Below, one piece after another: positions 21,954 to 33,654 of a DNA stretch of 64,000 nucleotides. This DNA comes from Zizania palustris (taxonomy: Eukaryota > Streptophyta > Magnoliopsida > Poales > Poaceae): assembly GCA_019279435.1 (NCBI GenBank), contig JAAALK010000871.1, positions 62,001-126,000 of the forward strand, read 5' to 3'. Each line of letters begins with the position of its first letter. Position 1 is the first letter of the stretch. The position numbers and the translations under genes were made by a program. Below the pieces are notes generated by a model, which saw nothing but the letters and a program-made list of their open reading frames with translations, did not search any database and had not been told where the DNA came from.

Positions 21954-24900
21954 TGTAACGCCCGGATTTAATAAAACCTGGACTTTATTGAAATTTCATA
22001 GAAAAACAATAAAACAAGATGTTCATCACGCGACTGTGTACAATACGCCAATCATTCATGGTTCGTAGACCATATTATTACAAAAGAGTTAAATCAAAGA
22101 GAAACTAATAAAATGAATCTCCTAGATGAATGCCTCCTTCCAGTCTCGCCTTGATTAGGTCGCTACACCATACCTTTATCCTCCTCGTAGTAGATGGCCT
22201 CTGGTGGTGTAAGTCAACGGGGGTGAGTACAATCGTACTCAGCAAGCCACCGAATGCAAGTATAACGCAGAGTAATAACAAGGAAGGTAGTGGCTTACTT
22301 TTGCAGAAAAGCGTATTTGTAAAGCATTTAATGTAAGCAAATTATTAGTACAGAGAATTAAACATGTGTAATGCATCATCTTCTAACTCGAGGGGTACAT
22401 TCAAGCCACCCTCGCTCAACAGTCCTTACATGTCATGAATCACACAATCATTCAAACAGAAGTAAACTAACTACGGTTAACATTGCCTAACCTGCCCTTG
22501 ACCGTGGGCATGACTTTTCGAAAAGATTATACTCTGATCAAATGTGTACTATTGTACCTACAAGGCACACACTCATCCATGCACACCAAAGTGTACGAGA
22601 TGATTCATACCACGGGAACTCATGCCAAAACCTTCAGCATGGAACACACCAATTCGATAACATCCTCTTATAGGTTTCATACGGTGCCCCGACATGTCGG
22701 GCCAACACCGTACCCCCCCTTGAGCCTCGTCGGTACAAGTCACCCGCAGGTTGCCCCTTGCCTCCTCCACTATGGTGCTTTAAGTTGGCATGATCCATAC
22801 CTCCAGTTAGGACTTACCCATTATACTTTGGTTAGTACGGAAGTGCTTTGCAACAGATCCCGCAGAGTGGTCCTTATAGTGCCCCGGGTGCGACCAACCA
22901 ATGCCCTAGCTTTCACTCGGAACCCACCATACTTATAACATAGCCAAATCCAACAGAATCCAGAGATGAGAATAACGGGGAAATCATATAGTAGAATCCA
23001 ACTATCTACGACTCGTTCTTTTAACCTATAGTAGTTGTGTTAATACATTGGACACTAGCTAATATAATATTTAAAAGTGACAAGGAGTTTAGGCTCAATA
23101 AGCATGGCTTGGGTTTACACACAAGGACGGAGATCTAATAAATATAATTTAGGGCTTGAGATTAGACTAATGCAATATTTAATTCCTATGAGTTATAGAG
23201 GTAGTTATGAAAACAGGGTTCAAATATGATCAACTTGGGGTTTGTGACTTGCCTTGATCCGCAAACGGTGAAGGTGGAACTTCGGGGTAAAACTCCGGAT
23301 CCTCGACGGCGTCGTAGTCTTCTCAATACAAGAAAATAAATACGACATTCAATAAACAATCCAAAATAACCAATACAAGCATATAAGCTTTTTATTGGAT
23401 TAAAATAGTGAAATGAAGTTATTGTTTTTATGAAACTATTTATCTGTATTTTAGGATATTTCCAGAGAGTTCTGAATTTTTAATATCTGAATTACACATT
23501 TATCCTAAAAGGATTTTTGAATTATTATTTAAAAAAAATAAAATGTGCAAAATAAACATATTGTTTTATTGCATAAAAATGTAGAGAATAAAAAGACAGA
23601 TTTAAAAAATTTGAATGGTGAAATTTGGAGTTAATTTGAGCAAGTTATGAATTTTGGAAGTTTAAACTAATTTCTGAATTTTTATTTAAACTGAAAATGA
23701 GTTCTGGTCCATGGTGAGCTAGGCCCACCACGGACCCGCGCACTGTGCGCGTGGATCGAGCCAATCTAGACTATCAGATCCAGATCGGGTGGCCAGGCGT
23801 TAGGCGGGAATTTTAAATGAAAACTGACGGCTCTGATGAGCCCGTGCCGATTCAACGCAGATCAACGATCGTTCGATCGCAAAGATGCGGCCAAGATCAT
23901 GTCCGGCATGACACGCGCCTAAGGGGTAAATACCCCCTTTTTCTTCGACGACGGCGGGGCTTGGACGCGATGGCGATGGCGACGACGAGGGGGCTAAGCC
24001 CTAGATTTAGGCAGAAAATGAAAGAGGAGAGGGAGGGGATCACGACCATACCGGAGATGGCGGCGAAGGGCGACTGACGATGACCGGCGACGAGAATAGG
24101 TAGTGAAGCTTTTCGGGTCTGACGTCGACAATGAGTTCTGGTGGTCTTCACGGCCAACGGGGACGTGGCCGAGGACGGGGAGGCATCACTGGTCCTAATG
24201 ATGTCATCGGTGAGAGTGGTGGGGCTCTGTGGCGTCGACGAGAGGTTGCTAGAGCCAAAACAGAGGAGAGGCGGTGCTAGGCGTCGCAACACGTCAGGAG
24301 AGTGTGGCTAGGGCTACAAACAAGTGGTCGGCGCTACGGTGAAACCATCGGTTTAAGTAGGGGGTCGTCGGCGTTGTTATGGCAAGGGAAACGGAGGAAA
24401 CCCGAGAGCTTTCCAAATTGCTCCAGCGAGGTTTCCCACTGCAATGGCTAGCTTCCAAAAGAGATGAAACCGCGCGGCAAGGGGCGGCGGATTTATGGAA
24501 GGTGGTCGCCGGAATAGGGAAGGGAGGGGGGAATTCCATCGGAGACGATGGATCTGACAGGTGGCCCCCACCTATCGGCGGGCGAGCACGGAAGGGAAGT
24601 GCCGACAAATGGGCTTGGGCGGTCAGAGGGAGAGGGACACCGGTGAGCGGCTGACGGGTGGGCCAAGGCGGGCGCGGGTGGGAGAGAGAGAAAGAGGACG
24701 GTGTCGACACGTGGGTCCCACCAGTCATTGGCTTGGCTTCGGACTGGGCTAGGCCGAGTAGGATTCGGGGTTACGGCCCAATACTATTTAAAATGTATTT
24801 TGGATTTAAATTAATTCCAGAAATTCATATATTCCTTTAGAGCTTGAAGAACTGTTGCTAAAATTTTGTAAAAATTCCTAAAAAATGTCTTGGCTCATAG

Positions 24901-25055
24901 ATTCCATCATAAATTTATTAGGTTCAAATTTGAAGTATTTCTCCTTGTTTTGCTTTAATTGGGTTCTTTTATCCTTTTCTCCAATAAAATAATCCCTTTT
25001 ATTTTAGAAAAATCATTTCCCTTATTTTTATTTTATTTTTAATTATGGGATGTTA
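21954..25055 (-). repeat. 5' LTR of the chromovirus, about 3.1 kb
   Basis: It runs from TGTAACGCCCGG (plus-strand left end) to GGGATGTTA (right end, where the expected ACA is changed). The right 260 bp match the 3' LTR remnant. The interior has AT-rich and GC-rich zones with no supported host gene; open frames at 22483-22938 and 23817-24728 are LTR sequence. Confidence 0.85.
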
Positions 25056-25423
25056 AAAATATCATACGTCACTTGCGGCATCCCATGCTCTGGAACCCTT
25101 AGATCAGATACCGGGAACGACGCTTGTGCATTCTTATCAGCTCCGCATAGCGTGCCTTTGGGTGGACTATGCAAGGGGGCCAATGGCTGGGTCATCTTGT
25201 CGCCTTCGTAGCTGAGCGAAGAGCTCAACTGGTCTAGCCTCATCGGTCCTTGCGGTAGTGGTGTCGGCTGAGTGTGCTGCAATAGTCTCAGTGGGTCATT
25301 AGGAAAGTACGCTGGACTTTGCGATGCGTCATGAACCATTGTGCCCCCGATGGCCTCCTTGATTAGTCCTTGAATGGTTTTGGCCAGTGTTCCTGATTGA
25401 CTGATCAGCGATTGACGGATCAC
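25056..25423 (-). pseudogene. Gag-leader fragment of a second gypsy element
   Basis: A - strand frame from 25423 (MIRQSLISQSGTLAKTIQGL) encodes a hydrophilic peptide with no strong domain. Its position downstream of a gypsy LTR and primer-like site suggests the N-terminal part of gag. It is cut off where the chromovirus LTR begins. Confidence 0.4.
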
Positions 25424-25818
25424 CTGATCAATGGTTTCTTAAAGACTGGCCTGAAAGTTCTCCATTGGTTGATCACCTCTATGGTCAGCATTGGCGTTGG
25501 GAGCGAGTCCCTCTAAACAGGACCCAGCCGATTCATGTTGTAGACCTATAGGCATGACTTTTGGAACTCCTCCACATGTTCCTGCACCTATGTCCTCTAT
25601 TCTTCGGACAGAGCATCCATGGTGATCGTGATGATGTTTTTCTCACTAAGCTCACCCGCCAAGGCAAAGTTGTTGGAGATGGTCCCACTGGGCATACCAA
25701 AAAGCGTGTTGGCGTGCTTTTTGGTCACAGACTAAAACACGTGCACGCCTGGAAGATTTGCTTGACTCTAGTGCAGGTCCTACGTCTTAGAAAAGTGTTC
25801 ACGGCATGCCAATCAGTT

Positions 25819-26875
25819 TGACCCTGCAACTGATAAGGGATCCAAAAATATAGACGTTAGTAGCATAGTCGATCGATTGGCAAGCTGATGACTATGGAGT
25901 AAAAGATAAAACCATGAACTAGCGTGCCAATCGATCGGACGGCCGATAGTCAGAGATGACCCAAATGAGTGAGCACGCAATCGGCCGATGGAAAAGACAG
26001 AATACGCATAAAGGCCGATGTGCACCCTTTGACGGTGAAAATGATATAGAGATGAATTAAAGATAACCTATCAGCTTGTACTCTGATAGAAATAAATAAA
26101 GCATGCCACATAACAGATCTATATTATGGAAATCATCACAATAACTAGATCAGACCTAGCCGAGATAGTAGCTAGTCATGATGATCTGAACAATATATCA
26201 ACGAATCAGGCAACCTTTATTTAGATGAATAGTATACGACATGAAAAAGATACAACAACAAGAGATGTCAGACTTAACTGATGAAGCCTCAAGCTATCAA
26301 ACCCAGATCACTTCAATTTAAGAGATCAAACCTAACTGATGCAACCTTAGACCTAGCCAAATACACTGAGAACAACCAACGACCGTGCTGTTTCACCATT
26401 CTCCTCAAGAGATCGAACTGAATCAATGCAGTCATGTGGATACTAACCTAGTTGGCACGAAAGTCGGGGGTAGCGAGACCTACCTCTTCCCTGGAGATCA
26501 AACTAATGCAGCCTAGCTCCGAGAGGCCGAGTCCCACCCGATAACCTTGGGGCACAAGGGTGGCGATGCACCGATTATTGATTGAACAAGAGTTAACTAA
26601 TCCTAATCTAAGGGATACATATTTATAGTCCGTAGACTTACCGTCCAAGTAACCTATCCAGCCGATTTCAGATGAATTTGTAATCAAATTCTTCTCTTAT
26701 CTCCATCGGCGCCCCTTCCGATCATATAGCTATTGCGGACGAATTCCTTTGACTTTCTTTGACCAGATCTTCCTTGACCATCTATTGACCGTGCACATTC
26801 CTTGGTGGGCTTAGGCTTTACCAATTCTTGGCGTCAATAACTGGCTTGAGTCTTAACCAAATTTTGTTGTCAACA
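25819..26875 (-). mobile_element. LTR of a second Ty3/gypsy element (RIRE2/Tat-like)
   Basis: On the - strand the LTR begins TGTTGACAACAAAATTTGG at 26875 and ends near GCAGGGTCA at 25819. It is followed within a few bases by TTGGCATGCCGTG, which resembles the TTGGCACGCC-type primer site of RIRE2/Tat elements. Length is about 1.06 kb. Only this LTR and a gag-side fragment remain. The clade is inference from the primer word. Confidence 0.55.
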
Positions 26876-27986
26876 CCACTAGTATTCTTTCATCTTGAGC
26901 TCGATAACCTAGTTTAGCATCACATAATATAATTTTCACGAACACAACACGTAAGAAAATGTGTTTGTGACATACTATGGCTCATCAAATATTTCCATAA
27001 TAGAAGACTTGTTTGACCAAAATAATGAAGTAGAGTATTAGAAAATTACATAACTATACGAGAAAACCCTTGTCATGTAACAAAATTAACTATATTTCAA
27101 GCATAAGTCTAACATAAATAGAATATAAGAGGACGACAACAACAAAAAATATCATTAGAGAATCTTATATTGATTGAAGGGAAAGATATTGGGGATCTAG
27201 AACACATTTTAATGAAGAAAAACTATAGTAATAGAATCAATGCATTTAGCATGGTAATGTGGACATGCGGTAGGGTTAACCAAAAGTAGAGAAGATGATG
27301 GATTTCCACTCCATATCAGAATTAGTTAAGACATGGAAAAATAGAATTCATTCAAGGATCATGGGGGTTACATTCCAAAACGAGACATAAATAAATAGAT
27401 ATCGACACACTTGTATGTGAACATCATGTATGGGACCTACTAGACAAACACTGAATAGAGACGAGTCCTCAATGACTTAGATCATGTATATACACTAGCA
27501 CCAAAAGACATACATTTTGCATTGTTGATTGTTGAATGGAATGGATGGTAGTGTTGGCGACCGTGTTCTAGAAATTGGCATTAGCAGTGCATTACCTATT
27601 TGTGCTAGACGTAGGGTAGCCTCTATGATTATTCAACACATGTTAAGCAATTGTTCTACACTTCTACCTTAGTGACAACTTTGTTAAAAAGATGGGCTCA
27701 AAATGACATGTAGAGTGGGGCAAGATCGAGCCACACAATAACTCAAGGAAGGAGTACAGAGAAGGAAAGGTGAAGGAGCAAATTGTAGATATGACAACAA
27801 TAGCTGCTTAGATGCTGAGACAAGGTAACAACGGTTGCTAGTGGTAGAAGTAGAGGAGGCAACCACATACAGACTTGGGAGAGAAGAGGAAAGATGGAAA
27901 ACAAGTTGGGCTAGCCCATTTGGCCCACCAAAGATTAATATCAAGAGCTTCCTAGGGTTTCCATTTTACTACTTCATCTCTCTCGG
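26876..27986. other. Intergenic DNA, no gene seen
   Basis: AT-rich, stop-rich DNA between the gypsy LTR and the duplicated minisatellite block. I find no coding motif or terminal repeats. Confidence 0.5.
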
Positions 27987-28652
27987 GCGCCGCCGCTGTT
28001 TAAATCCACTCGGGCGCCGCTGCTGTTTAGATCCACTCGGCTGCTACCTTTCCTACTGCTTCTTCCACCTCCATGTCTCCACAAAAGCCATCAATCGAAA
28101 GCTCTAGCCACCATGTTGTTAGCAACAACCTCTATGCTACTTCCATGCCTTCGTCATGGGTATATTCACCGCCATATTCTACATGAGGCCCTCAATGGCT
28201 CTCTATTCCCCATATGGTAAGGATTCTCTCGGGCATCGCCGTTGTTTAGATCCACTCGGCCGTCGCCGTTGTTTAGATCCACTCGGTCGTCGCCGTTGTT
28301 TAGATCCACTCGGTCGTCGCCGTTGTTTAGATCCACTCGGTCGTCGCCATTGTTTAGATCCACTCGCCCGTCGCCGTTGTTTAGATCCACTTTGGTTGTC
28401 ACCGTCGTTTAGATCCATTCGGGCGCCATCGTTGTTTAGATCCACTTAGTCGCCACCTTTCCTACTGCTTCTTCCACCTCCATGTCTCCACAAAGCCATC
28501 CATCGAAAGTTATAGCCACCATGTCATTAGCAACGACCTCTACACTACTTCCATTCCTTCAATTCATGAGGAATTCATCATAGGTATATTCATCATTGCA
28601 TTCTACATGAAGCCCTCAATGGATCTCTACTCACTATATGGTATGGATTTTT
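27987..28652. repeat. Local duplication flanking a minisatellite
   Basis: Bases 27987-28223 and 28415-28652 are diverged copies of one segment. Shared words include CTGCTTCTTCCACCTCCATG and ATTCTACATGA(G/A)GCCCTCAA. Each copy opens with the CGGGCGCC...GTTTAGATCCACT unit that is expanded between them. Confidence 0.75.
28229..28446. repeat. 27-bp minisatellite, eight units
   Basis: Consensus halves are CGGTCGTCGCCGTT and GTTTAGATCCACT, at starts 28229, 28256, 28283, 28310, 28337, 28364, 28391 and about 28419. Unit 7 has one extra base. Because 27 is nine codons, long open frames exist on both strands (repeats of GRRRCLDPL on +, DLNNGDDRV on -). There is no other evidence that they are genes. 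Confidence 0.88.
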
Positions 28653-28659
28653 TTTACAT

Positions 28660-29560
28660 TTCACATCTTATTTGGATTATGCCTGTATTGTTTTATTGAC
28701 CTTGTTTTGCAGTGATGGTTAAGCCCATCGAGGTGGGCTAGGTGCGAGTATGTACCCGATTATTCAACTAGTGTCTATTGCTTTTTTGAGAATATGGTGG
28801 TGAATACTGTTAAAGGACACATAAATGGCTAGAGGGGGCAACAACAATTACAATGCAATACAAGATTTGGTATAACAATGCTACTGCGCAAGCCACCGTG
28901 CCCACATCATGTGCTGCTCCAAAGGAATGAGTTGGCAGGTAACAATATTAGGAGGTATATGGTTGTTTTGAAGCTTAGGGAACACATTTGGTACAATATT
29001 TTCTAGATTATTGTTAGACAAATATTTTAATGTTTAGTTCAATTAGAAAACTTATGTTCAATCTCTATGGTCACCTTATCTACTCTCCACTCATATTATC
29101 ACATTCTTTCTTGTCCTCAAACTAAACCATCACTTATTCAATGACAATTCTTGTTGTCATCAAAACTCGTTGTTTCACTCCACCAATCACTTTACAGTCT
29201 AATTTTTAGAGATGTTTCTATATTATTCCATTTAAGTTCGTATTGAGTAGTAGGAATGCATCAATTGCTAGTATCCTCCGTCAAAGACGATAAATCTAAT
29301 AGATAACTACCATTTGAGGAGTGATAGCCATAAACAAAATTTGATCTAATCTAAGCTTGTAGTGTTAGGCCCATCTCCAAGTTTTCTTCGAAACAAGCTC
29401 TGCAATTGTAGTGACATCACGGTGAACCAACACACTTACACACCATCGTGTTGGCACCTACCTTCCATTTTGCATGACCTGTTGATCGCTAATCGGCGTA
29501 GCGTTCCCAACGGATATTTTTCCAGGGGCCGAGCAGCCAAATCCCATCCACCCCCTTTTT
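28660..29560. other. Upstream region of the PRP40 gene
   Basis: AT-rich DNA without supported genes, becoming GC-rich after 29500. The promoter of the PRP40-type gene should lie near its right end, where CCCCCTTTTTAACCCCGCGG (about 29551-29570) could hold a weak TATA-like element. Confidence 0.45.
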
Positions 29561-29599
29561 AACCCCGCGGGCCAGAGGGAGTCCCCCATTTCGAGTCGG

Positions 29600-29911
29600 C
29601 CACCCCGTCTCTTCCGTTGGTTTGGGATCTCCGGCTCGGCCCCCCCTAAACCCTAACCCCGGCCTCGCCGCCGGCGTCTCAGGGGGGAGAGCAGCCGGCC
29701 AGCCGCCTCTCCCTCTCCCCGCTGGTGCCCGCCGATTGCCCGCGCCGCCGCGCTCCCTACTCTCGCAGGGGGCGTCGAGGCCGAGCTCCTCGCCGCCGCA
29801 AACTTGCGCCTAGGTCGTCTTCTACCGAAGCGAACGAGCCTAGGCGGAGGCGTTGTTGCCCTCCCCGCTATTGGAGTTGCGCGGATCCGTACCTGGATTG
29901 ATTCCTTTGGG
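29600..29911 (+). other. PRP40A: PRP40 5' leader exon and UTR intron
   Basis: A GC-rich leader with CCTAAACCCTAACCCC near 29645 is followed by a strong donor GGTAAGG at 29911-29917. The matching acceptor is TCCTCCTTTTAG ending at 30503, 21 bases before the start codon. So the first intron (about 590 bp) lies in the 5' UTR. The transcription start is not determined. Confidence 0.6.
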
Positions 29912-30503
29912 GTAAGGAAACCTATCTTGCTTTGATTGCTGTTCGTTTTGCTGAGGTATATTATATTTGCTGCTTACAATCTCACGTGAGTCCATCGCGT
30001 AGGTTTTTGGTGAAAACTGCCACGAACTAACACGGATTAGGATTTTGATGCCAAAATTTATCTTAGGGTTTAACTGAATCCCCATGCTTGCGCTAACTCT
30101 TCGTGGTTTTTCAGGAAAATTTTTATCCTCCCTTGTTTTGGTTTAGAAATTGTGCTTAGGTAAAATTAAGATATTTTTTCAATTTTTCATTGATATGTAT
30201 ATGAGGGCGTGTGATTAGGAGATCTATTCTGTTCAAGTGTCTAGTCTGTACCCGCTAGTAGATAACTTGGCCAATGTCTGGCTTAGCTCCTCAACCACAT
30301 AAAAGGCATGCTTATTTTATCTCATATAGATACTGTGCCAAAGTGCAGCAGGCACAGCAATGCGATTTATTAAGTTAGCTTTTGCAGTTTCTTCAGAAGT
30401 TGATTGATCCATATGCAAGTTATGCCTAACCTGTCCTTCATTTCCTTTTGGTACTTGGCACTTGAAAATTACTGTATCAGGACAACTAGTATCCTCCTTT
30501 TAG

Positions 30504-32058
30504 CATACCTTTTGATGCTGTTTGATGGCGAGTAATATGCAACCTTCTGGGCCACCTCAGGTAACTGCAATTCTATTGTTTCAAGGATGTCAATTTTGAA
30601 TTTTCAGTTTAAATTTTTGTTTTTTTTTGTTTTATATGATGTGTTAACTTCTTTCTTTTCTTATTCTCTCTCTCTAAAGCAGCAATCTAGGCCTCCTATG
30701 ATGGGTTCTAATGCCCCTCCACAAAATCTGGGACCTCCGATGCCTATGCAGGTAAACTGAAGCTTTGGATTTTTTACTTCTATCCATTGTCATGCGCATT
30801 TGACCAAGGGCCAAGGATGAGGAAGTGTATGCTAGGATGCATGTAACAATGGGAGTGTGTCCATGAACAGTACCACACTTGGAAGCATGTACAGGGAGGC
30901 GCACACGGGAACTGTACCCACATGTGTACTGTTCTCATACACACACACCTCCCTTGCCATGCCTCGTAGCGCACACATCCTTGATCCTTCTTCTCCTGGG
31001 CTATGGGCCTTGGCCCTTGGCTTAATGCCCTCGACATCCACAGTATGAACCTTTTTAGTTGTATACTTGTATGTTATGTCCCTAATATTGTCACCTGATG
31101 TTCTAATTTCAGTTTAGGCCAGTCATTCCTCAGCAACAGCCTCAGTTCATGCAACCAGGGCAGCAGTTTCGACCTGTTGGTCAGGCCATGCCAGGAGCTA
31201 ACATTGGCATGCCTGGTCAGATGCCACATTTTCAACAACCTACACAACACTTGTCTCACTCTGGTCAAGTTCCGCCCGCATCACAAGCGGTTCCTATGGC
31301 TTATCAGCCAGCTAGACCTATGCCATCTGGGCCTCTGCAGCCACAAGCGGTGTTCCCTGGAGGTCATATGCCTACTATGGGTGCTCCTATGCCACCTCCA
31401 TCATATACGGCAAGTCTTATCATTTTTCCCTTGCACTTTGCATGTTCTATGCTTTCCTTTGATATACATATATTTAATTTTAATTTTTTGATTATTGGCA
31501 TATCTTCAGTGCCACTCCTTCTGATAAGTTACTGATACTTAAAAGCTACATTGCAGTATCAACCATCATCTGTTCCCCCTCCAATAGTGCAACCTTGGGG
31601 TACAGCTCCAGGTCAGAATGTACCTCTTGTGACACCTCTTGTGCAGCTTCGGCATCAGCCAGTGTCATCTTCCACTACATTGCCTTTGGTAAATATCCCA
31701 TGATCTCTGCTGCATCAGTTTATTTTTCTGTACTAAATAAAATTTACATCCGCTCCTTCTATCAAATTTGGAATCCTTAACTTGCAATAACCGACATTGC
31801 AAATGAACAGATCAATTCTGCTGAACCTAGCTCTTCAGACTGGCAAGAGCACACTTCAGCTGATGGCAAAAAGTAAGATGAATTTGTGTTACCGTTGTTA
31901 TAAACTTTGTTGTGGTGCCCATCATAGTTTATTTGTTACATGACTTGACCTTTTTGTTTTATTTGCTTCTCTCTTGTTCTTTCATTAGGTACTACTACAA
32001 TAAGAAGACAAGGCAATCAAGTTGGGAAAAACCTGCTGAGTTGATGACACCTTTGGAG
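30504..32058 (+). CDS. PRP40A: PRP40 coding exons 1-6: Pro/Gln-rich N-terminus and WW1
   Basis: Exons: 30504-30560 (ATG at 30525, MASNMQPSGPPQ), 30680-30751, 31113-31409, 31557-31688, 31811-31872, 31989-32058. Exons 2-4 encode a Pro/Gln/Met-rich region. The first WW domain spans exons 5-6: SDWQEH...ADGKK, then YYYNKKTRQSSWEKP, with both Trp and the Tyr patch present. Exon 2 has a tandem acceptor AAAGCAG, so one Gln may be optional. Exon 3 ends at a GC donor (GCAAGT). Phases match at all junctions. Confidence 0.9.
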
Positions 32059-32487
32059 GTTAGTTGCGCTGTGTGCTTGTATGAGCTATCTATACTTTTG
32101 TTAGTGCTATGTTTTTCTGTTATCTTAACTGTAATTTGTATTTCTTATCTCAATGTAATGATGTTCGTTTCATGAAATGTTTGGAACTGTAGCTGCAGAA
32201 CAGCCATAGGATTATTGCCATTTTTATCCGATTCAGTTTTCCTGTGATATTACTGTGTTCGTGATATGCAACTATTTGCATTGCATACTTAGTTATGCTA
32301 CCTTTCATCAATGAAGCTTTACATGTTATTTATGTTGTTTACATATCTATCTACATCAGTAACACATTCAAAATTTGTGTTTTTGTGACTGCACTTTTTG
32401 TACTTTATGTTTTGTAGGGTTAACATGTAAAGTTCAAATAATTGATATGATTTGAACTGTTGCTGCATTGACAAAACTATTTTCATG

Positions 32488-32830
32488 TGTTGGACTATGG
32501 ATAAAAGCCCCCACCTCTCCCACTATAACGCCTAGGTTTTATGGTTGGGTTGACTAGGTGGGGTGAGCCTAACATGGTATCAGAGCCAAGGTCCTGGGTT
32601 CGAATCCCCCTAGCCACGCATTTCCGCATTTCCGCTGCGTGATTTCCCCTGCGCCTCTCTAGTGTGCCGAGACCTGTTGCGGGCTACGCCGGGCCTCTAG
32701 AACCTGCTGCGGGCTACGCCGGGCTCGCACGCCGTAGGGGGAATGTTGGACTATGGATAAAAGCCCCCACCTCTCCCACTATAACGCCTAGGTTTTATGG
32801 TTGGGTTGGCTAGGTGGGGTGAGCCTAACA
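32488..32830 (+). mobile_element. SMART-like mini LTR element, copy 1 (343 bp)
   Basis: Two 87-bp LTRs (32488-32574 and 32744-32830, one mismatch) begin TGTTGGACTATGG and end CCTAACA. TGGTATCAGAGCC, the tRNA-iMet primer site, follows the first directly at 32575. GTAGGGGGAA (polypurine tract) precedes the second. The 5-bp duplications TCATG lie at 32483-32487 and 32831-32835. It has no coding capacity. Size, structure and residence in a gene intron match the small gene-targeting grass LTR elements described as SMART. The name is from memory; the structure is read directly. Confidence 0.93.
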
Positions 32831-33135
32831 TCATGTAATCATGTTAAACATGGCATGCTTCTTTTGCACATTTGCCTAGTTTGGATTTATGTCTGTTAAA
32901 AACATTTAAGAAAAGGCCAAAGGGCCCATTTTGTTGCTACCTTCTACTTTCACACAAGTCCATATTCAGCCATGCTCTACAAAACTAGTAATTTACCATT
33001 TAACCTAACTCAACTTTGAAAAGAATTGCAAATCACTATTCAGTTGTGGTTTCCTAATCAGTTTGCCATGATCACACACATGCCAACTTGGTCAGCAGTA
33101 AGTTAAGGTTGTGTTTGTAAATTAAAGTGGGATCC

Positions 33136-33139
<4 letters not shown>

Positions 33140-33177
<38 letters not shown>
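33140..33177. repeat. (GA)19 microsatellite
   Basis: Uninterrupted GA dinucleotides in PRP40 intron 6. Confidence 0.95.
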
Positions 33178-33179
<2 letters not shown>

Positions 33180-33654
33180 AAAGACATAGGAGGAAGAGTC
33201 AAAGAGAGAAAAAGGGATAAACAGAAACAATTTATTTTGTTTATTTCAAAATAATTTTCCTGACTCATTGGCTTGCTTTTCTGACTCATTGGCTTTTGTT
33301 GACTCCTGATCTAGCCACTATCTGGATGCCACGTTAGCAATGCCACTACCAATTCCACTTTCAGGTTGTAAATCACACTTGATTTTAAAATTGAGGGGGC
33401 TTACATAGCTGCTTTACAGTACAGGATTCAATCTGGAGTGTTATGAAAGTTGGATGGGTGTGAATTGGAGTTTGCCCTGTATCGACAATTCTAGAATGAA
33501 CTCTTTACCTTTTTGTTCAGAGAGCTCAATCAGCTCAGAGCAGTGCATGTTCTGACTGAAATGATGTATAGAATGTTATCTGCATTACATCTTCACTTTG
33601 CTGTGTTAAACAGTAATATGTGTATTTTAATTAATTTGCTTTTTAATTTAATAG

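Larger units (their letters stand above)
16036..25055 (-). mobile_element. Ty3/gypsy chromovirus (Tekay/Del-like), decayed, one LTR truncated
   Basis: A - strand LTR retrotransposon. The 5' LTR is at 21954-25055 (about 3.1 kb, ends TGTAACATCCC-like and CGGGCGTTACA). Going leftward come a tRNA-iMet primer site, an extra upstream ORF, gag, protease, reverse transcriptase/RNase H, integrase, a chromodomain, a polypurine tract and the 3' LTR remnant (16036-16333). Gene order and the chromodomain place it with chromoviruses; the long LTR and extra leader suggest Tekay/Del. All coding parts are interrupted, largely by TAG where CAG is expected. The 3' LTR lacks about 2.8 kb, so target duplications cannot be checked. 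It lies against another gypsy fragment at its right end. Confidence 0.88.
32059..33654 (+). other. PRP40 intron 6 with SMART-like element and (GA)n
   Basis: A GT-AG intron of 1.6 kb that holds the 343-bp SMART-like element (32488-32830) and a GA microsatellite (33140-33177). The rest is AT-rich intron without other features. Confidence 0.8.

Noticed and set aside
22483..22938. 151-codon + strand open frame
   Set aside because: Lies inside the 5' LTR of the chromovirus, has no domain, and is on the opposite strand to the element's genes.
25043..25060. Chromovirus right LTR end as a clean TGTTACA
   Set aside because: The sequence reads GGGATGTTAAAAAT, so the terminal ACA is changed and the exact boundary cannot be fixed to the base.
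28156..28449. Repeat protein GRRRCLDPL
   Set aside because: An open frame that follows automatically from a 27-bp minisatellite without stops. No start context, splice sites or flanking coding sequence.
32575..32610. tRNA gene
   Set aside because: A primer site and B-box-like word are present, but no cloverleaf or acceptor stem can be formed around them. It is part of a SMART-like element.
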